A stretch of DNA of 64,000 bases from Spirochaetota bacterium (GCA_029547205.1 JAKPPT010000070.1:17908-81907); one strand, 5' to 3'; numbered from the stretch's first letter, positions 1 to 9,647 are shown. The notes: generated by a model from the letters alone, not told the origin. Translations and numbers: made by a program.

Positions 1-329
1 TGGTACGCGATACGCGAAGGTCAGGCTACACGGTGGCCGGTACGCAGTAGCATGTGGCAGCTGCATAGCAGCATATCGATTTAATGCCCGAACCGCTATC
101 CTCATAACTCACTTTTGCCATTTAGCTGCACAGAACTGCAGCCCCCTTATGAAGAGACTATATTGACACCTGGTACGCGGTACGCAAATTTCAGGCTACG
201 CGGTAGGCCTCCCTCGCGGTGCCCCCTGACATGCAGCAGCCGGGCCGCGTTCCAATCCCAAATCCACCCCCCCCCCCATATTGACACCTGGTACACAGCA
301 GGCGAATTTCAATCTACGTAGTAACTCAA
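1..329. repeat. Repeat-filled gap upstream of the MFS gene
   Basis: No convincing gene is seen before position 600. The stretch holds copies of the dispersed word ACACCTGGTAC near 170 and 285 (a third lies near 541). A longer unit, a C-run followed by CATATTGACACCTGGTAC, occurs near 265-295 and again near 525-550, both preceded by CCAATCCCAAATCCACC. These are direct repeats flanking the MITE at 330-472. The short open frames here are translations of repeats. Confidence 0.7.
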
Positions 330-472
330 TAGTATCACGAAAATTGTGAAAATGCTCATTTTGTCCATTATTAATTTGATTTTTGCATAAACTATCAAAT
401 ATATTGTGATGATTATCGATATGGCTACTAAATATTGTGGTGATAACTTTATTCACAAGCTTTGTGACACTA
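330..472. mobile_element. MITE copy 1 (143 bp, TAGTGTCA-type inverted ends)
   Basis: The left end reads TAGTATCACGAAAATTGTGA and the right end, reverse-complemented, reads TAGTGTCACAAAGCTTGTGA. The interior is AT-rich and non-coding, with AATATTGT motifs. Length and ends match the other copies at 24528, 59024, 60962, 61890 and 63048. No transposase is inside, so it must be moved in trans. Confidence 0.8.
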
Positions 473-599
473 AGCAGTGCCCCCTGGTATTCAGCTGCCA
501 GGCTGCGTGCCAATCCCAAATCCACCCCCCCCCATATTGACACCTGGTACGCGGTGGCCTAATCTAGTTTGAGTTGCACTGCAAAGGAGAGATGCTTTT

Positions 600-1850
600 A
601 TGAATTCAACTAATCAGAATGGATCTAACGGAGTTAAAGAAAAAATTTACAACCGCAGTACTGCAATGTTTTTTCTTATTTTGACCGGTATTATCAGTCT
701 TTTTGGAGACATGAACTACGAAGGCGGAAGGAGCGTCGTAGGACAGTACCTCAATATTCTTGGCACAAGCGCTTTCGCACTTGGTCTTGCAGCTGGACTT
801 GGTGAGTTCATCGGATATGCATTTAGATTGATTTCCGGTACCCTCGTCGACAGAACCAAAAAATACTGGCTCTTTATTTTTATTGGTTTTATTATCCAGC
901 TCTGTTCGCTGCCTTCAATGGCATTTGTATCGGGATGGAAACTGGCTGTAGCATTTTTATTTTTTGAACGGCTTGGCAAAGCTATCAAAAAACCTGCTTA
1001 TGATGCACTCATTTCATTCGCTGCAAAACAAACCGGCAGTGGATTTGGATTCGGACTTCACGAAGCTATGGATCAGATTGGAGCCTTCTTAGGTCCTGCA
1101 CTTTTTTCATTATTACTGATGCTCGGACCGAATAAGACCGATCTTGCAGGATACCGTACAGGACTCCTGCTCCTGTTCGTGCCAGCAGGTCTTGCAGTAA
1201 TAACCATAATCATCACCCGATTTGTGTTCCCGCATCCACAACGATTTGAAATTCCCAGCAAAACACCGGAAGTATCCTTTGCAGGTTTTTCACGGCTATA
1301 CTGGCTCATTACCATTGCAGCAGCACTGCTTGCAATGGGTATTACTGATTTTCCGCTCGTGGGACTCCATCTGTCTAAATCGGGGAACTTCCCTGAAAGC
1401 GCTCTTCCGCTCCTCTACGCTGGGGCAATGGCTATAGACGCATTTGCTGCAATATTTATCGGTTTGCTCTATGATCGGCTCGGACTCAAAACGCTCTGGG
1501 TACTTTTCTTTGTTGAGATTTTCACTGCACCGCTCCTCTTTCTCACAAAATTTGTGGGTGTCATAATCGGTGCTGTCGTCTGGGGTATCAGCGTTGGCAC
1601 ACAGGAATCAATACTTAAAGCGTTTATCGGCGATATTGTACCTCAAGAAAAACGCGGCAGGGCTTTTGGTCTTTTCCATACTTTGTTCGGCGCATCCTGG
1701 TTTATCGGCAGCGCAATTATCGGCGCACTGTATGACAAGTGGGGATCGATACCACTTGTCGTTTTCTCGGTTCTGGTACAGGTTGCTGCATTTATTGTAT
1801 TCGGGGCTGCTGCAAAAGAGCATACAAATTTCAAAAACCTTGATCAGTGA
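600..1850 (+). CDS. Major facilitator superfamily permease
   Basis: A 416-residue integral membrane protein with about 12 hydrophobic segments, the usual MFS length. A GTLVDRTKKYW stretch after the second or third segment matches the MFS loop 2-3 signature (GxLxDR), and GLLYDRLG repeats it in the second half. It should move a small solute across the inner membrane; the substrate cannot be read from sequence. The start is supported by AAGGAGAG about 8 bases before the ATG. It stands alone: the next gene on the same strand is almost 600 bp away. The upstream gap carries repeats and a MITE, but the gene itself has no copy of the ACACCTGGTAC word. Confidence 0.88.
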   Translation: MNSTNQNGSNGVKEKIYNRSTAMFFLILTGIISLFGDMNYEGGRSVVGQYLNILGTSAFALGLAAGLGEFIGYAFRLISGTLVDRTKKYWLFIFIGFIIQLCSLPSMAFVSGWKLAVAFLFFERLGKAIKKPAYDALISFAAKQTGSGFGFGLHEAMDQIGAFLGPALFSLLLMLGPNKTDLAGYRTGLLLLFVPAGLAVITIIITRFVFPHPQRFEIPSKTPEVSFAGFSRLYWLITIAAALLAMGITDFPLVGLHLSKSGNFPESALPLLYAGAMAIDAFAAIFIGLLYDRLGLKTLWVLFFVEIFTAPLLFLTKFVGVIIGAVVWGISVGTQESILKAFIGDIVPQEKRGRAFGLFHTLFGASWFIGSAIIGALYDKWGSIPLVVFSVLVQVAAFIVFGAAAKEHTNFKNLDQ

Positions 1851-2442
1851 TTGTGCAATGGTTGATGCAGTAATATAAAATGATAGCGTTAGAAAAACTA
1901 CTTCTCACGGAAAACAAAAAGCACTGTTAAGATATAATTATTTAACAGGAGCGATGAGGCCAATTTGCAGGGATATAACCACACAATCACTGCTTATCGA
2001 GCTGCGGAGAAGACATATCAAGGAGCCTTGCCAGTGTAAGACAAATCAAGGATTAATAAAAAAATAGTCAGTGATTCAAGGGAAACCGTGCCACCGGTCA
2101 CTTTCTCTGTAGTGCTACACAATAAGTGATAACCAGAACAGTATTGCAGGGAAGGCTGTGCCCTTAGTCGCATTATCGGTAATTTCACACAATAAGTAAG
2201 GGTCTGTCCCTTTATTTCCTTTACCTGTATTTCCTTTATTTACTTTCTAGAAGCTCAACCCAAGCTACTGCATGTATTGTACTCATGACTTCTGTCAAAG
2301 AACAGACATACCCTAAATACGTTAGCTTGACGTGTAATCCCATACTGGCTATTATGAGCATATGTCCATAACAAAGACACAAATTACCTATCTACATCGT
2401 TCCTGATGAACAGATAGGACACATTCACCTTGAGGAGCACGT
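1851..2442. other. Intergenic gap, no gene seen
   Basis: No plausible coding region. A short imperfect direct repeat is visible: CACAATAAGTGATAA near 2120 and CACAATAAGTAAGGG near 2190. A run of TTTATTTCCTTTACC-type repeats lies near 2215-2245. A GAGGAG ribosome binding site for the next gene ends the gap. There is no copy of the ACACCTGGTAC word. Confidence 0.6.
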
Positions 2443-3237
2443 ATGGAATTACCAGAAAAGAAGTATCTTCCAAACATCAAGCAGGTTATCGGGGTCATAA
2501 GTGGAAAAGGTGGCGTCGGAAAATCGACAATAGCTGTTCTTTTGGCTCAAGCCCTCGCTAATGATGGAAAAAACGTCGGCATTCTTGACGCGGATATCAC
2601 CGGTCCGAGCATCCCCAGGCTTTTGGGTATTGAAACTATGAAAGCAGAATCGGACGGGAATCGGCTTTTCCCGATTCTCAACGAAGACGGTATAGCCATA
2701 CTATCCATCAATCTGTTCAATGAAGCTGAAGACAGCCCCGTCATCTGGAGAGGACCGCTCCTCGGAAAAGCAATAGAACAATTCTGGGGAGATGCGGAAT
2801 GGGGCAGCCTCGATTATCTAATCATCGACTTTCCCCCAGGCACTTCCGATATTTCACTCACAGCATTTCAGACAATCCCACTATCGGGTGTAGTTGTCGT
2901 AACCACGCCACAGGAATATGTTTCCATGATTGTGAGAAAATCCATCAATATGGCAGGGTTACTCAATACACCGGTGCTTGGTGTTGTTGAAAACATGAAG
3001 AGCTTAGTGTGCCCCAGGTGTGGCGAGATCATTAGCCTGTTTGACGACCACGGCGATAGCGCAGATAAGCGACTTGGTGTTCCCGTCCTGGCAAGTCTGC
3101 CATGGCATAAAGAAGTAGTAACCGCAAAATCAATTCACTGGAACGCACTTCCTGAAACTATAAGAAAAGATGCACTTCGCATGGCAAAGGAAACGGAATT
3201 AGCACTTGCATCTGTACAAAAGGCAAACAAGGCTTAG
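2443..3237 (+). CDS. mrp: Mrp/NBP35-family P-loop ATPase (Fe-S carrier)
   Basis: 264 residues of the Mrp/ApbC family, which carries or delivers Fe-S clusters to apoproteins in the cytoplasm. The deviant Walker A GKGGVGKS lies at about residues 21-28, followed by DADITGPSIPR and DFPPGTSD, both family signatures. A CPRCG pair at about residues 189-192 is the CxxC that holds a bridging cluster in a dimer. The length is that of the short form without the N-terminal MIP18 domain. TTGAGGAGCACGT before the ATG gives a good ribosome binding site. No operon partner is evident; tRNA-Val follows convergently on the other strand. Confidence 0.93.
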   Translation: MELPEKKYLPNIKQVIGVISGKGGVGKSTIAVLLAQALANDGKNVGILDADITGPSIPRLLGIETMKAESDGNRLFPILNEDGIAILSINLFNEAEDSPVIWRGPLLGKAIEQFWGDAEWGSLDYLIIDFPPGTSDISLTAFQTIPLSGVVVVTTPQEYVSMIVRKSINMAGLLNTPVLGVVENMKSLVCPRCGEIISLFDDHGDSADKRLGVPVLASLPWHKEVVTAKSIHWNALPETIRKDALRMAKETELALASVQKANKA

Positions 3238-3286
3238 ATTGAAGGATGATGAAGCGAGGGGCATACTCTCTGTCCGGACGTAAGAT

Positions 3287-3324
3287 TAAAAAAAAATCCT
3301 GCACCCCAATGGGGAGCAGGATTT
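3287..3324 (-). terminator. Rho-independent terminator after tRNA-Val
   Basis: Read on the minus strand, AAATCCTGC and GCAGGATTT form a stem around a second CCCC/GGGG pairing, followed by a run of nine T. It directly follows the 3' end of the minus-strand tRNA-Val. Confidence 0.85.
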
Positions 3325-3397
3325 GGGCGATACTGGACTCGAACCAGTGACCCCCAGCGTGTCATGCTGGTGCTCTAACCAACTGAGCTAACCGCCC
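3324..3397 (-). tRNA. tRNA-Val (GAC)
   Basis: The reverse complement begins GGGCGGTTAGCTCAGTTGGT and ends with GGTTCGAGTCCAG and acceptor CGCCC plus A. The anticodon stem CCAGC/GCTGG encloses loop ATGACAC, giving anticodon GAC. Length is 74 nt; CCA is not encoded. Confidence 0.95.
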
Positions 3398-3411
3398 TCG
3401 TTGTGAGAGTA

Positions 3412-3441
3412 GTTGTATCAAAATAGCTCAGTACTTGTCAA
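3412..3441 (-). promoter_or_regulatory. Probable sigma-70 promoter of tRNA-Val
   Basis: On the minus strand a perfect -35 TTGACA is followed after 18 bases by TACAAC (4 of 6 to TATAAT), about 15 bases before the tRNA 5' end. The position fits; the -10 is weak. Confidence 0.5.
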
Positions 3442-3535
3442 TATCATTCTACTGACTATCCACTTTTTCGCAAAGCCGTGTAGACGAAATTTTCTAAGCG
3501 CACTCATATGGTTAAAAAGATTTTCAGACAATTAT

Positions 3536-4306
3536 TTATATCTCTATTACCAGTCCATCATAGGCAGGACCAGCGTAAAATGGTAGGTTTTGCTCCTGAC
3601 AAAATGCTTCAATTTCGGTGTGCAAAAGATCATGACAGAGATGCGTGATAAAGCAACGTTCCGGCTTGAGAATTTTGGCAATTGAAAGCGCTTGCTCAAT
3701 TGTAAAATGTGTCGGATGCGGCCGATGCCTCAAACCATCGAGCACAAGAACATTCGCTCCTCTGCAGAGCGCTTGCGTTGACTCTGGAATCTCTGAACAG
3801 TCGGTAATGTAAACAAAATCGTTAAGCCTAAAACCCAGTATCGGTCTTAATCCATGCAGTACCGGTAGCGGTGTTATTGTCACTGTACCTACTGCAACTG
3901 GCGCAGTAATGATTTCTGGCTTAAGTTTTGGTAAGCCGCCTCCCTGCTGATGGTAGTTAAATACATAATCAAACTTTTGCATAAGCTCTCGATATTCATG
4001 CTTGCTGATAAAGAGTGGAAGCGGTTTTTCCCGTGTGAATGGTCTCACATCATCAAGGCCATGCACATGATCAGCATGTACATGCGTAATGCACACAGCA
4101 TCGAGACCGGTAATGTGAGCCTTAAGCGCTTGCAGTCTAAATTCTGGACCGGCATCGATGAGTATCCGTTCGCCATTATCTCCAATAATAAAAACTGACG
4201 ACCGATTGCGAAAGTCTTTTGGATCAGGAGATGTACATACTTTACATGAACAACCCAGCCTTGGCACACCAAAGCTGGTACCAGTACCTAAAAATGTGAT
4301 TTTCAT
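3536..4306 (-). CDS. MBL-fold metallohydrolase (PhnP-like)
   Basis: About 256 residues of the metallo-beta-lactamase fold. It begins MKITFLGTGTSFGVP, has GCSC..C residues early as in PhnP-type cyclic phosphodiesterases, and carries the zinc motif THVHADHVHGLDD (HxHxDH). Further HG, DCSE and THLCHD histidine/aspartate sites follow. The likely activity is phosphodiester or cyclic phosphate hydrolysis; the substrate is unproven. The frame continues upstream for 21 codons (start at 4369) and that extension looks slightly like a signal peptide. The conserved core begins at the chosen ATG, so the short form is preferred, although neither start has a strong ribosome binding site. Confidence 0.85.
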   Translation of the reverse strand: MKITFLGTGTSFGVPRLGCSCKVCTSPDPKDFRNRSSVFIIGDNGERILIDAGPEFRLQALKAHITGLDAVCITHVHADHVHGLDDVRPFTREKPLPLFISKHEYRELMQKFDYVFNYHQQGGGLPKLKPEIITAPVAVGTVTITPLPVLHGLRPILGFRLNDFVYITDCSEIPESTQALCRGANVLVLDGLRHRPHPTHFTIEQALSIAKILKPERCFITHLCHDLLHTEIEAFCQEQNLPFYAGPAYDGLVIEI

Positions 4307-4436
4307 TGCTGCGCTGTTAGCATAACAACACACAGGGAATAATGCAACCCAAAATAATTGATACTTCAAAATCCCAGCATCTATTACGCAATATCTATAA
4401 GTCTACAACTTCTCACCTTTGTTATGATTACCAGCT

Positions 4437-4548
4437 ACACTCAGTTCCCAACCATCAATTCTCAGGAGCTGCTGGCCACCAATGATTAACGATCACACTC
4501 AGTTCCCAACCATCAATTCTCAGGAGCTGCTGGCCACCAATCATTAAC
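4437..4548. repeat. Tandem duplication of a ~54-bp unit
   Basis: Two nearly identical units, 4437-4490 and 4495-4548, each start ACACTCAGTTCCCAACC and end at ATTAAC; they differ by one base in the last ten. They do not contain the ACACCTGGTAC word. No gene is seen in them. Confidence 0.85.
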
Positions 4549-4619
4549 ACGTGAGGAATACTTAATAAAAAATAAAGAAATCTCCAACAGTTCTAAAAAA
4601 ACCCTGGCCCCCTATCATT

Positions 4620-4835
4620 AAAGCTCGTGAATCCTCGGCACTCTTCATTCTCAAATCGTCTCGGAAATCTTCAGCGCACGACATTTACGCCGAGGGAATT
4701 TTTGACGCCTAACATTTACGCCGCGGGAATCCCCGACACACCCCGTCATTCACGCCGCGGGAATCCCCCGAGCCTGACCATTCATACAACCATTCTCACC
4801 TCGGGAATCTTCGGCGCTCGACATTCATACATTCA
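4620..4835. repeat. Degenerate CGGGAATC/CATTCA repeats
   Basis: Several irregular copies of a 20-35 bp motif built around CCGCGGGAATC or CTCGGGAATC, with CATTTACG or CATTCATAC between them. The spacing is too variable for a CRISPR array. No coding signal is seen. Confidence 0.6.
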
Positions 4836-4837
4836 TT

Positions 4838-5310
4838 CACACCTGGTACCGTTTTAGTTAATGCATCTACTGATTTACTTTTTACATCTGTAGCCCTTTG
4901 CGATACATTCTGTATACACTCTTATAAAACCCCACCCCTAATAACGACACCTGGTACCGTAAACCCTTGTAATTCCCAGAAACTATCCACAAGCCAACCG
5001 CGCTCAGTATCGATAGGCTACAACGACGACACCTGGTACCGTAAACCTTCCAGAAACTATCCAAAGCCAACCGCGCTCAGTATCGATAGGCTACAACGAC
5101 GACACCTGGTACCGTAAACCTTCCAGAAACTTGCTACCAACCATCTGGCTATCAGTATCGATACTCTGAAACGACACCTGGTACAGAATAGTTGCCTGGT
5201 ACAGAATAGTTCTCAGATGAATTCATGCTGCGTTTCTTATCGAGCCACCCTGCGCGTATTTCTCATAACACCCTGCGCGTATTTCTCATAACACCTGGTA
5301 CCGTCTGCCA
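4838..5310. repeat. Tandem cluster of ACACCTGGTAC-headed units
   Basis: At least six copies of the word in one orientation (near 4838, 4948, 5031, 5102, 5166, 5295). From 4945 to 5170 they head 70-80 bp units that share CCAGAAACTATCC, AAGCCAACCGCGCTCAGT and ATCGATAGGCTACAACGA. The units differ by small internal deletions, as expected of tandem duplication and drift. No gene is present. Confidence 0.85.
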
Positions 5311-5381
5311 TTATGTTTCGTGCTCGTGCATCTTGATAGACCTTTTTGATTTTATATTTATATGATACTCTCTCATTAACT

Positions 5382-6587
5382 ATGATGATACTTAAGAACA
5401 ACCCTCAAGATATCGAAATTGCAGGTGAAGCTTTACGCAATGGTAAGCTGGTGGCTATCCCTACCGAAACAGTATATGGACTTGCAGGTAATATCTGGAA
5501 TGAATCAGCAATAGCTGGTATTTTTAAGGCAAAAGAAAGACCCAGTTTTGATCCTCTTATTGTTCACATTGCCAAACCCGAAGATCTTCCCTTAATAGCT
5601 GCAATTGATTCTGATTCAACACCTGGTACAGTATCATTGACACCTGGTACCGAAATTGGTTCAAATTGCTTATCATCTGAAAACTTGCGTTATCTCGAAC
5701 AGCTTATCGATGCTTTCTGGCCTGGCCCATTAACACTGATTCTCCCCAGGAAATCCTCTATTTCCGATTTAATCACGAGTGGACTCGACACTGTTGCTGT
5801 TCGATGCCCGGCACTCACACTTACCCGGGAAATTATTGCATGCGCTGGTGTTCCGGTAGCAGCACCCAGTGCCAATCTGTTTGGGCGCCTTTCACCTACA
5901 AGTGCTCAGCATGTCGCCGAACAACTTGGCAACCGGATCGATTTTATCGTAGATGGAGGTCAAACTTCCATTGGAGTTGAAAGCACCATTCTTGATCTTG
6001 CTTCAGAGATCCCTACAATTCTGAGACCTGGAGCACTGCCCATCGAAGCAATAAAAAAGATTATTCCAAAACTCAACATCCACGAACATAAATCTTTTGA
6101 ACTTCCCACAGCACCCGGTCAGCTTCTCAGCCATTACGCACCGCAAAAACCGCTTATTTTTTTAAATGATAACGGTTTGACAAATCGAATCGAAATTAAA
6201 ACATGGTTACAACAGATCGATGCCGCATTGCAAAATATTTCCTATCATCCAAATGAATCTGAGAAAACACCTGGTACCATGTGTCAAACTGATAAACATG
6301 CAAAACATTTGGGCAGCGAACAGAAAACTATCTCTCATTACAAAATTGCACTGACATTTGGATCAGCACGTACGCTGGAGGTACAGGATATCGGTCTGTT
6401 TGAAGCAGTAATTGATCTATCACCAGAACGTTCAGACATCAATGCAGCTGTTAGACTTTTTTCACTTCTACATGAGCTTGAAGCTGGCCCATACACCAGT
6501 ATCTGGACGGAACCACTTCCAAAAAACGGTCTGGGTCTGGCAATTAATGATAGACTCTATAAAGCATCAATAAAACTGATGAAGTAG
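5382..6587 (+). CDS. sua5: Threonylcarbamoyl-AMP synthase, Sua5 type
   Basis: About 401 residues. The YrdC/TsaC domain makes threonylcarbamoyl-AMP from Thr, bicarbonate and ATP for tRNA t6A. It shows IPTETVYGLAGN, the KAKERPSFDPLIVHI substrate motif and PSANLFGRLSPTSA. The Sua5 linker TAPGQLLSHYAP and a C-terminal Sua5 domain follow. Three in-frame copies of the dispersed word encode TPGT: two between the KERP motif and the next helix (near 5620 and 5641) and one in the C-terminal domain (near 6268). A TTG 12 codons upstream is also open, but the double ATG at 5382 fits the family start better. The gene follows a long repeat cluster. Confidence 0.92.
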   Translation: MMILKNNPQDIEIAGEALRNGKLVAIPTETVYGLAGNIWNESAIAGIFKAKERPSFDPLIVHIAKPEDLPLIAAIDSDSTPGTVSLTPGTEIGSNCLSSENLRYLEQLIDAFWPGPLTLILPRKSSISDLITSGLDTVAVRCPALTLTREIIACAGVPVAAPSANLFGRLSPTSAQHVAEQLGNRIDFIVDGGQTSIGVESTILDLASEIPTILRPGALPIEAIKKIIPKLNIHEHKSFELPTAPGQLLSHYAPQKPLIFLNDNGLTNRIEIKTWLQQIDAALQNISYHPNESEKTPGTMCQTDKHAKHLGSEQKTISHYKIALTFGSARTLEVQDIGLFEAVIDLSPERSDINAAVRLFSLLHELEAGPYTSIWTEPLPKNGLGLAINDRLYKASIKLMK

Positions 6588-6757
6588 CAGTAATGCAAAA
6601 TTATTAAGCTTCGTAACAGTAAAGTTGAACCAAAGTAGTATGCCCCCTATAGCCCCCTATTGCAGATTCTAAAATAATTAACTCACTACTCTTCAAATTT
6701 TTCTAATATTCTAATTATGCACTCCGATAAATAAATCAGGGAAGGAGGCAGAAGGTT

Positions 6758-7138
6758 ATGGAAACAGTAAAAGTCTCAAGTCATGTTCCACTGGCCTATG
6801 CCTATACTCACACCCTCTCTGATCGAATTGCACTGCCTGTACAGCCAGCTCAAGCTATCTATGCGCAGTTTAAGCATGTCAGTGGATTCAGCGCAGATAG
6901 CGTAACTGTATACGGAGTAGATAAGCTCAGTATTCTCAACACCATCATTGAGCACCTGCAAAGCATGAAAAAACCAGTCAATGCTGACATTCGGCCAGAA
7001 ACACTTGATGACAAACGCATCAATGCCCTTATCGAGCAATTTAGCAAACAATTACATCAAGCGATCGTACAAAGCTCAACTGCATACCCGCAACCACTTG
7101 GAATCACACCTGGTACCGTAATTTCGATTGCAGCATGA
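6758..7138 (+). CDS. Conserved-looking hypothetical protein, 126 aa
   Basis: A small soluble protein with no signal peptide or membrane segment. I do not recognise a family. The start is well supported by GGGAAGGAGG about 10 bases before the ATG, and codon use resembles the neighbours. The last 20 residues include an in-frame ITPGTV from a copy of the dispersed word near 7108, so the C-terminus appears to have been extended or altered by the repeat. It stands between sua5 and the convergent lytic transglycosylase gene with no evident partner. Confidence 0.65.
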   Translation: METVKVSSHVPLAYAYTHTLSDRIALPVQPAQAIYAQFKHVSGFSADSVTVYGVDKLSILNTIIEHLQSMKKPVNADIRPETLDDKRINALIEQFSKQLHQAIVQSSTAYPQPLGITPGTVISIAA

Positions 7139-7253
7139 TGAAATTCCTCGTTATTTGACACCTGGTACCAAACTCCGATCTCAACACCTGGTACAGAAAT
7201 CTTACTCGATACCTGGTACTGAGCCCCTGGTACTGAGCCCAGGTTCAATAACC
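7139..7253. repeat. Short gap with clustered CCTGGTAC words
   Basis: Four or five CCTGGTAC cores in one orientation lie between the convergent ends of the 126-aa gene and the transglycosylase gene, including a directly repeated CCCTGGTACTGAGCC. No gene or clear terminator is seen. Confidence 0.7.
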
Positions 7254-9632
7254 CTAGGGCTGGCCTTTTTCACCGAGGTAATAAGCCAATAGTGCTCTCC
7301 CGTCAGATTTTTCATGAATACCGGCATAGAGCACAGCTGCACGGCCAATATTTTTTCCATACTGGCGAGTCTCTGAAAAAGGAATTGCTTCCATAAAAAG
7401 ATCAAACGGAAGGAATCCAAACTCTTTTTTCCATTGTGTATACCTACCAGGACCAGCATTATATGCCCATACAGCTGGCAGGACCTGACCATTAAACTGA
7501 TTTATGAGTCCCTGAAAATAAAATGCTGACATAAACAAATTATCTTCGGGATTTGTTAAATCAAACTGTTCAATTTTCAGGCGATTTGCTACATCCTGAG
7601 CAGTGGCAGGCATAAATTGACCTAAGCCTATCGCACCTGATTTTGAAACTGCATCAGGTTTAAACAAACTTTCTGAGCGTACGAGTGCATAGTAAATCCA
7701 TTTATTTAGATTTCGTGGTGCAAGTGCTTTTTGCATTACCTCATCATAAGCTAGTGGCCAATAAATTTTACGGTCAAAATCGAGCATAAAGTAATCACTG
7801 CGCCGTAACAACTCTGTGATTACTCTAATTGCTAAATTATACTCACCTTTTCGATACAGATAATCAGCAAGCGCTCGTAAATTTTTAATCGATTTTACTT
7901 CCTGAAATGGATAATTATCAAGCTCAACAAACAGACGAGCACCCATGCCCCAATAGAGCAGCTTTGAAAAAAATATTGCAAATTGATAATCGTCAGCCGA
8001 ACCAATTGTTAGATTGAGAGCCTTATTCTCAGATTCTTCTATTACTGAGAACACTGTATAATTGGTACCAGGTGTTGACCATTGTTCATCTTCATTGGTT
8101 TTCCATGATTCAGGGAGCAAAGCTGCATCAGTTCTGTAAGCAGCGAGCATTTTAAACCAGAGTTCGCTATTTTGTGTTCTAACCCAATTTAGCCGTTGTT
8201 CGATAAAATTTTTTATAGTAGTTTTTTCAGCAACCGTATCGAGATGTTTTTGTGTGATGATGCCTATCTGTGCAGCTCGTGAGGCAATATACGCCATCCG
8301 TGCTTTCATTGCACCCGCACCATATAAAAATACAACCGAATCAAGACTGGTTAGAAAAGCCCCATTTTTTTCAATCAATGCCTTTCTACTTAATCGTTCC
8401 AGCACATCAGCAAAATAATCAGGCTTGTTGGTTCGTTTAATTATTGATGTCAATTTTGATAGTGCTTTCCCGGGGTCCCTATCAATCAGCAAATCTATCT
8501 GATACCACACCGCTTGATTTTCTGTATCCTGACTAAAGATCAGCTGTTCAGCTTTTGCGAACCAGGAAATTGCACCAGAAATATCTTTTTTATCTCTTGT
8601 AATAAGCCCTGAATAATATGCTGCAAGAAATCGTACCTGCTTACGCTCCGACTGCTCGTACAGCATTGCAAAAAGCCTTAACCCTGCATCGGGATCACTA
8701 TATTGATAAGCCCGGCATAGATCAGCCTGGGTGCTATAGGTAAATTGCTCAAATAGTGTTTTTAGACTTTGTAGTGAAGGCTCCACATTGACACCTGGTA
8801 CCAATGATTCATCTTTTTGTTCAGTTTCGGGTCTTTTTATGGTTCCCTGCTCTAAAGTGAGTGCATAATTTTTAAATAAGGTAACAGCAGTTCCATAATC
8901 GAGCCGACCGACATAAACTCGGAGGAGTATTTGTTGTGATACTAGCGGTGCAGGAGTAAATCCTGTAAATACTAACAATCGTTCCAGAGCCTGTGTTAAT
9001 GCAGTGCTCCGAGGCGCATCGAGCAGGTATTCTAAAGTTTCCTGAATTGCATTTTTGTTTATATCTGCATCAATACCTGCGAGAGCTTCCAGTAATGCTT
9101 CCTCTATTTCATACGATGATATATTTGATGGTTTGTTTTTTTTAATTTCTGTCCACAGCTTATACGATTCTGCAAACAGATATAAATCCCGCAATGCTCT
9201 TGCCCTGAATAGTTTTTCAGTATGAGTTAGCGTATTTCGTGGATCCACATTTTCTTGTATATTTGTTACTGTAAGTATTTCCTGTACGTTATTTCGTGCA
9301 TAGTAAAGTTCAACAAGCAGACTTCGTATTCGTCGTATATACAAAATATTTGTTTCAAACTGCAAACCTGCTTCTAAACAGAGCACAGCCGTATCTATAT
9401 CACCCGAATCCAGAGCTTTGAGCGCAACAAATAAGTAAATTCCATCGCCTAATCGAGCTAGAGGTTTGAGTAAATTGATATTTGAGTAATTTGCTGCTGA
9501 TAGAGCCACTTTCGAAGCATATTCCAGTGGTTCTTCTATATTAACTGTTTGTACAGTTATTGTATCAGCTGCCAGACAGCTAACAAATATGGCCAGTACC
9601 AGCGTAGTAATTATTATACGTCTTTTCCTGAT
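7254..9632 (-). CDS. Soluble-type lytic murein transglycosylase (Slt-like), exported
   Basis: A long alpha-helical, TPR-like N-terminal superhelix is followed by a C-terminal SLT lysozyme-like domain (SESLFKPDAVSKSGAIGLGQ and the FMPAT motif; catalytic Glu in RSES). It should cleave peptidoglycan in the periplasm. The first ordinary start is a GTG at 9509, but the frame stays open upstream to 9632 and there encodes RKRRIIITTLVLAIFVSC, a clear export signal with a lipobox-like end. AGGAGG at 9638-9643 lies five bases before an ATC codon at 9630-9632; no ATG, GTG or TTG is available for the longer form. It carries in-frame STPGTN and VPGV copies of the dispersed word. It follows the LysM gene with 15 bp between, a likely operon. 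Confidence 0.85.
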   Translation of the reverse strand: MRKRRIIITTLVLAIFVSCLAADTITVQTVNIEEPLEYASKVALSAANYSNINLLKPLARLGDGIYLFVALKALDSGDIDTAVLCLEAGLQFETNILYIRRIRSLLVELYYARNNVQEILTVTNIQENVDPRNTLTHTEKLFRARALRDLYLFAESYKLWTEIKKNKPSNISSYEIEEALLEALAGIDADINKNAIQETLEYLLDAPRSTALTQALERLLVFTGFTPAPLVSQQILLRVYVGRLDYGTAVTLFKNYALTLEQGTIKRPETEQKDESLVPGVNVEPSLQSLKTLFEQFTYSTQADLCRAYQYSDPDAGLRLFAMLYEQSERKQVRFLAAYYSGLITRDKKDISGAISWFAKAEQLIFSQDTENQAVWYQIDLLIDRDPGKALSKLTSIIKRTNKPDYFADVLERLSRKALIEKNGAFLTSLDSVVFLYGAGAMKARMAYIASRAAQIGIITQKHLDTVAEKTTIKNFIEQRLNWVRTQNSELWFKMLAAYRTDAALLPESWKTNEDEQWSTPGTNYTVFSVIEESENKALNLTIGSADDYQFAIFFSKLLYWGMGARLFVELDNYPFQEVKSIKNLRALADYLYRKGEYNLAIRVITELLRRSDYFMLDFDRKIYWPLAYDEVMQKALAPRNLNKWIYYALVRSESLFKPDAVSKSGAIGLGQFMPATAQDVANRLKIEQFDLTNPEDNLFMSAFYFQGLINQFNGQVLPAVWAYNAGPGRYTQWKKEFGFLPFDLFMEAIPFSETRQYGKNIGRAAVLYAGIHEKSDGRALLAYYLGEKGQP

Positions 9633-9647
9633 AGAATCCTCCTGGCA

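Noticed and set aside
115..543. Two short open frames at the left edge
   Set aside because: Both read repeat copies and a MITE; no ribosome binding site or protein-like pattern.
4620..5310. Possible CRISPR array
   Set aside because: Repeat units vary in length and sequence, spacers repeat each other, and no cas genes are in the window.
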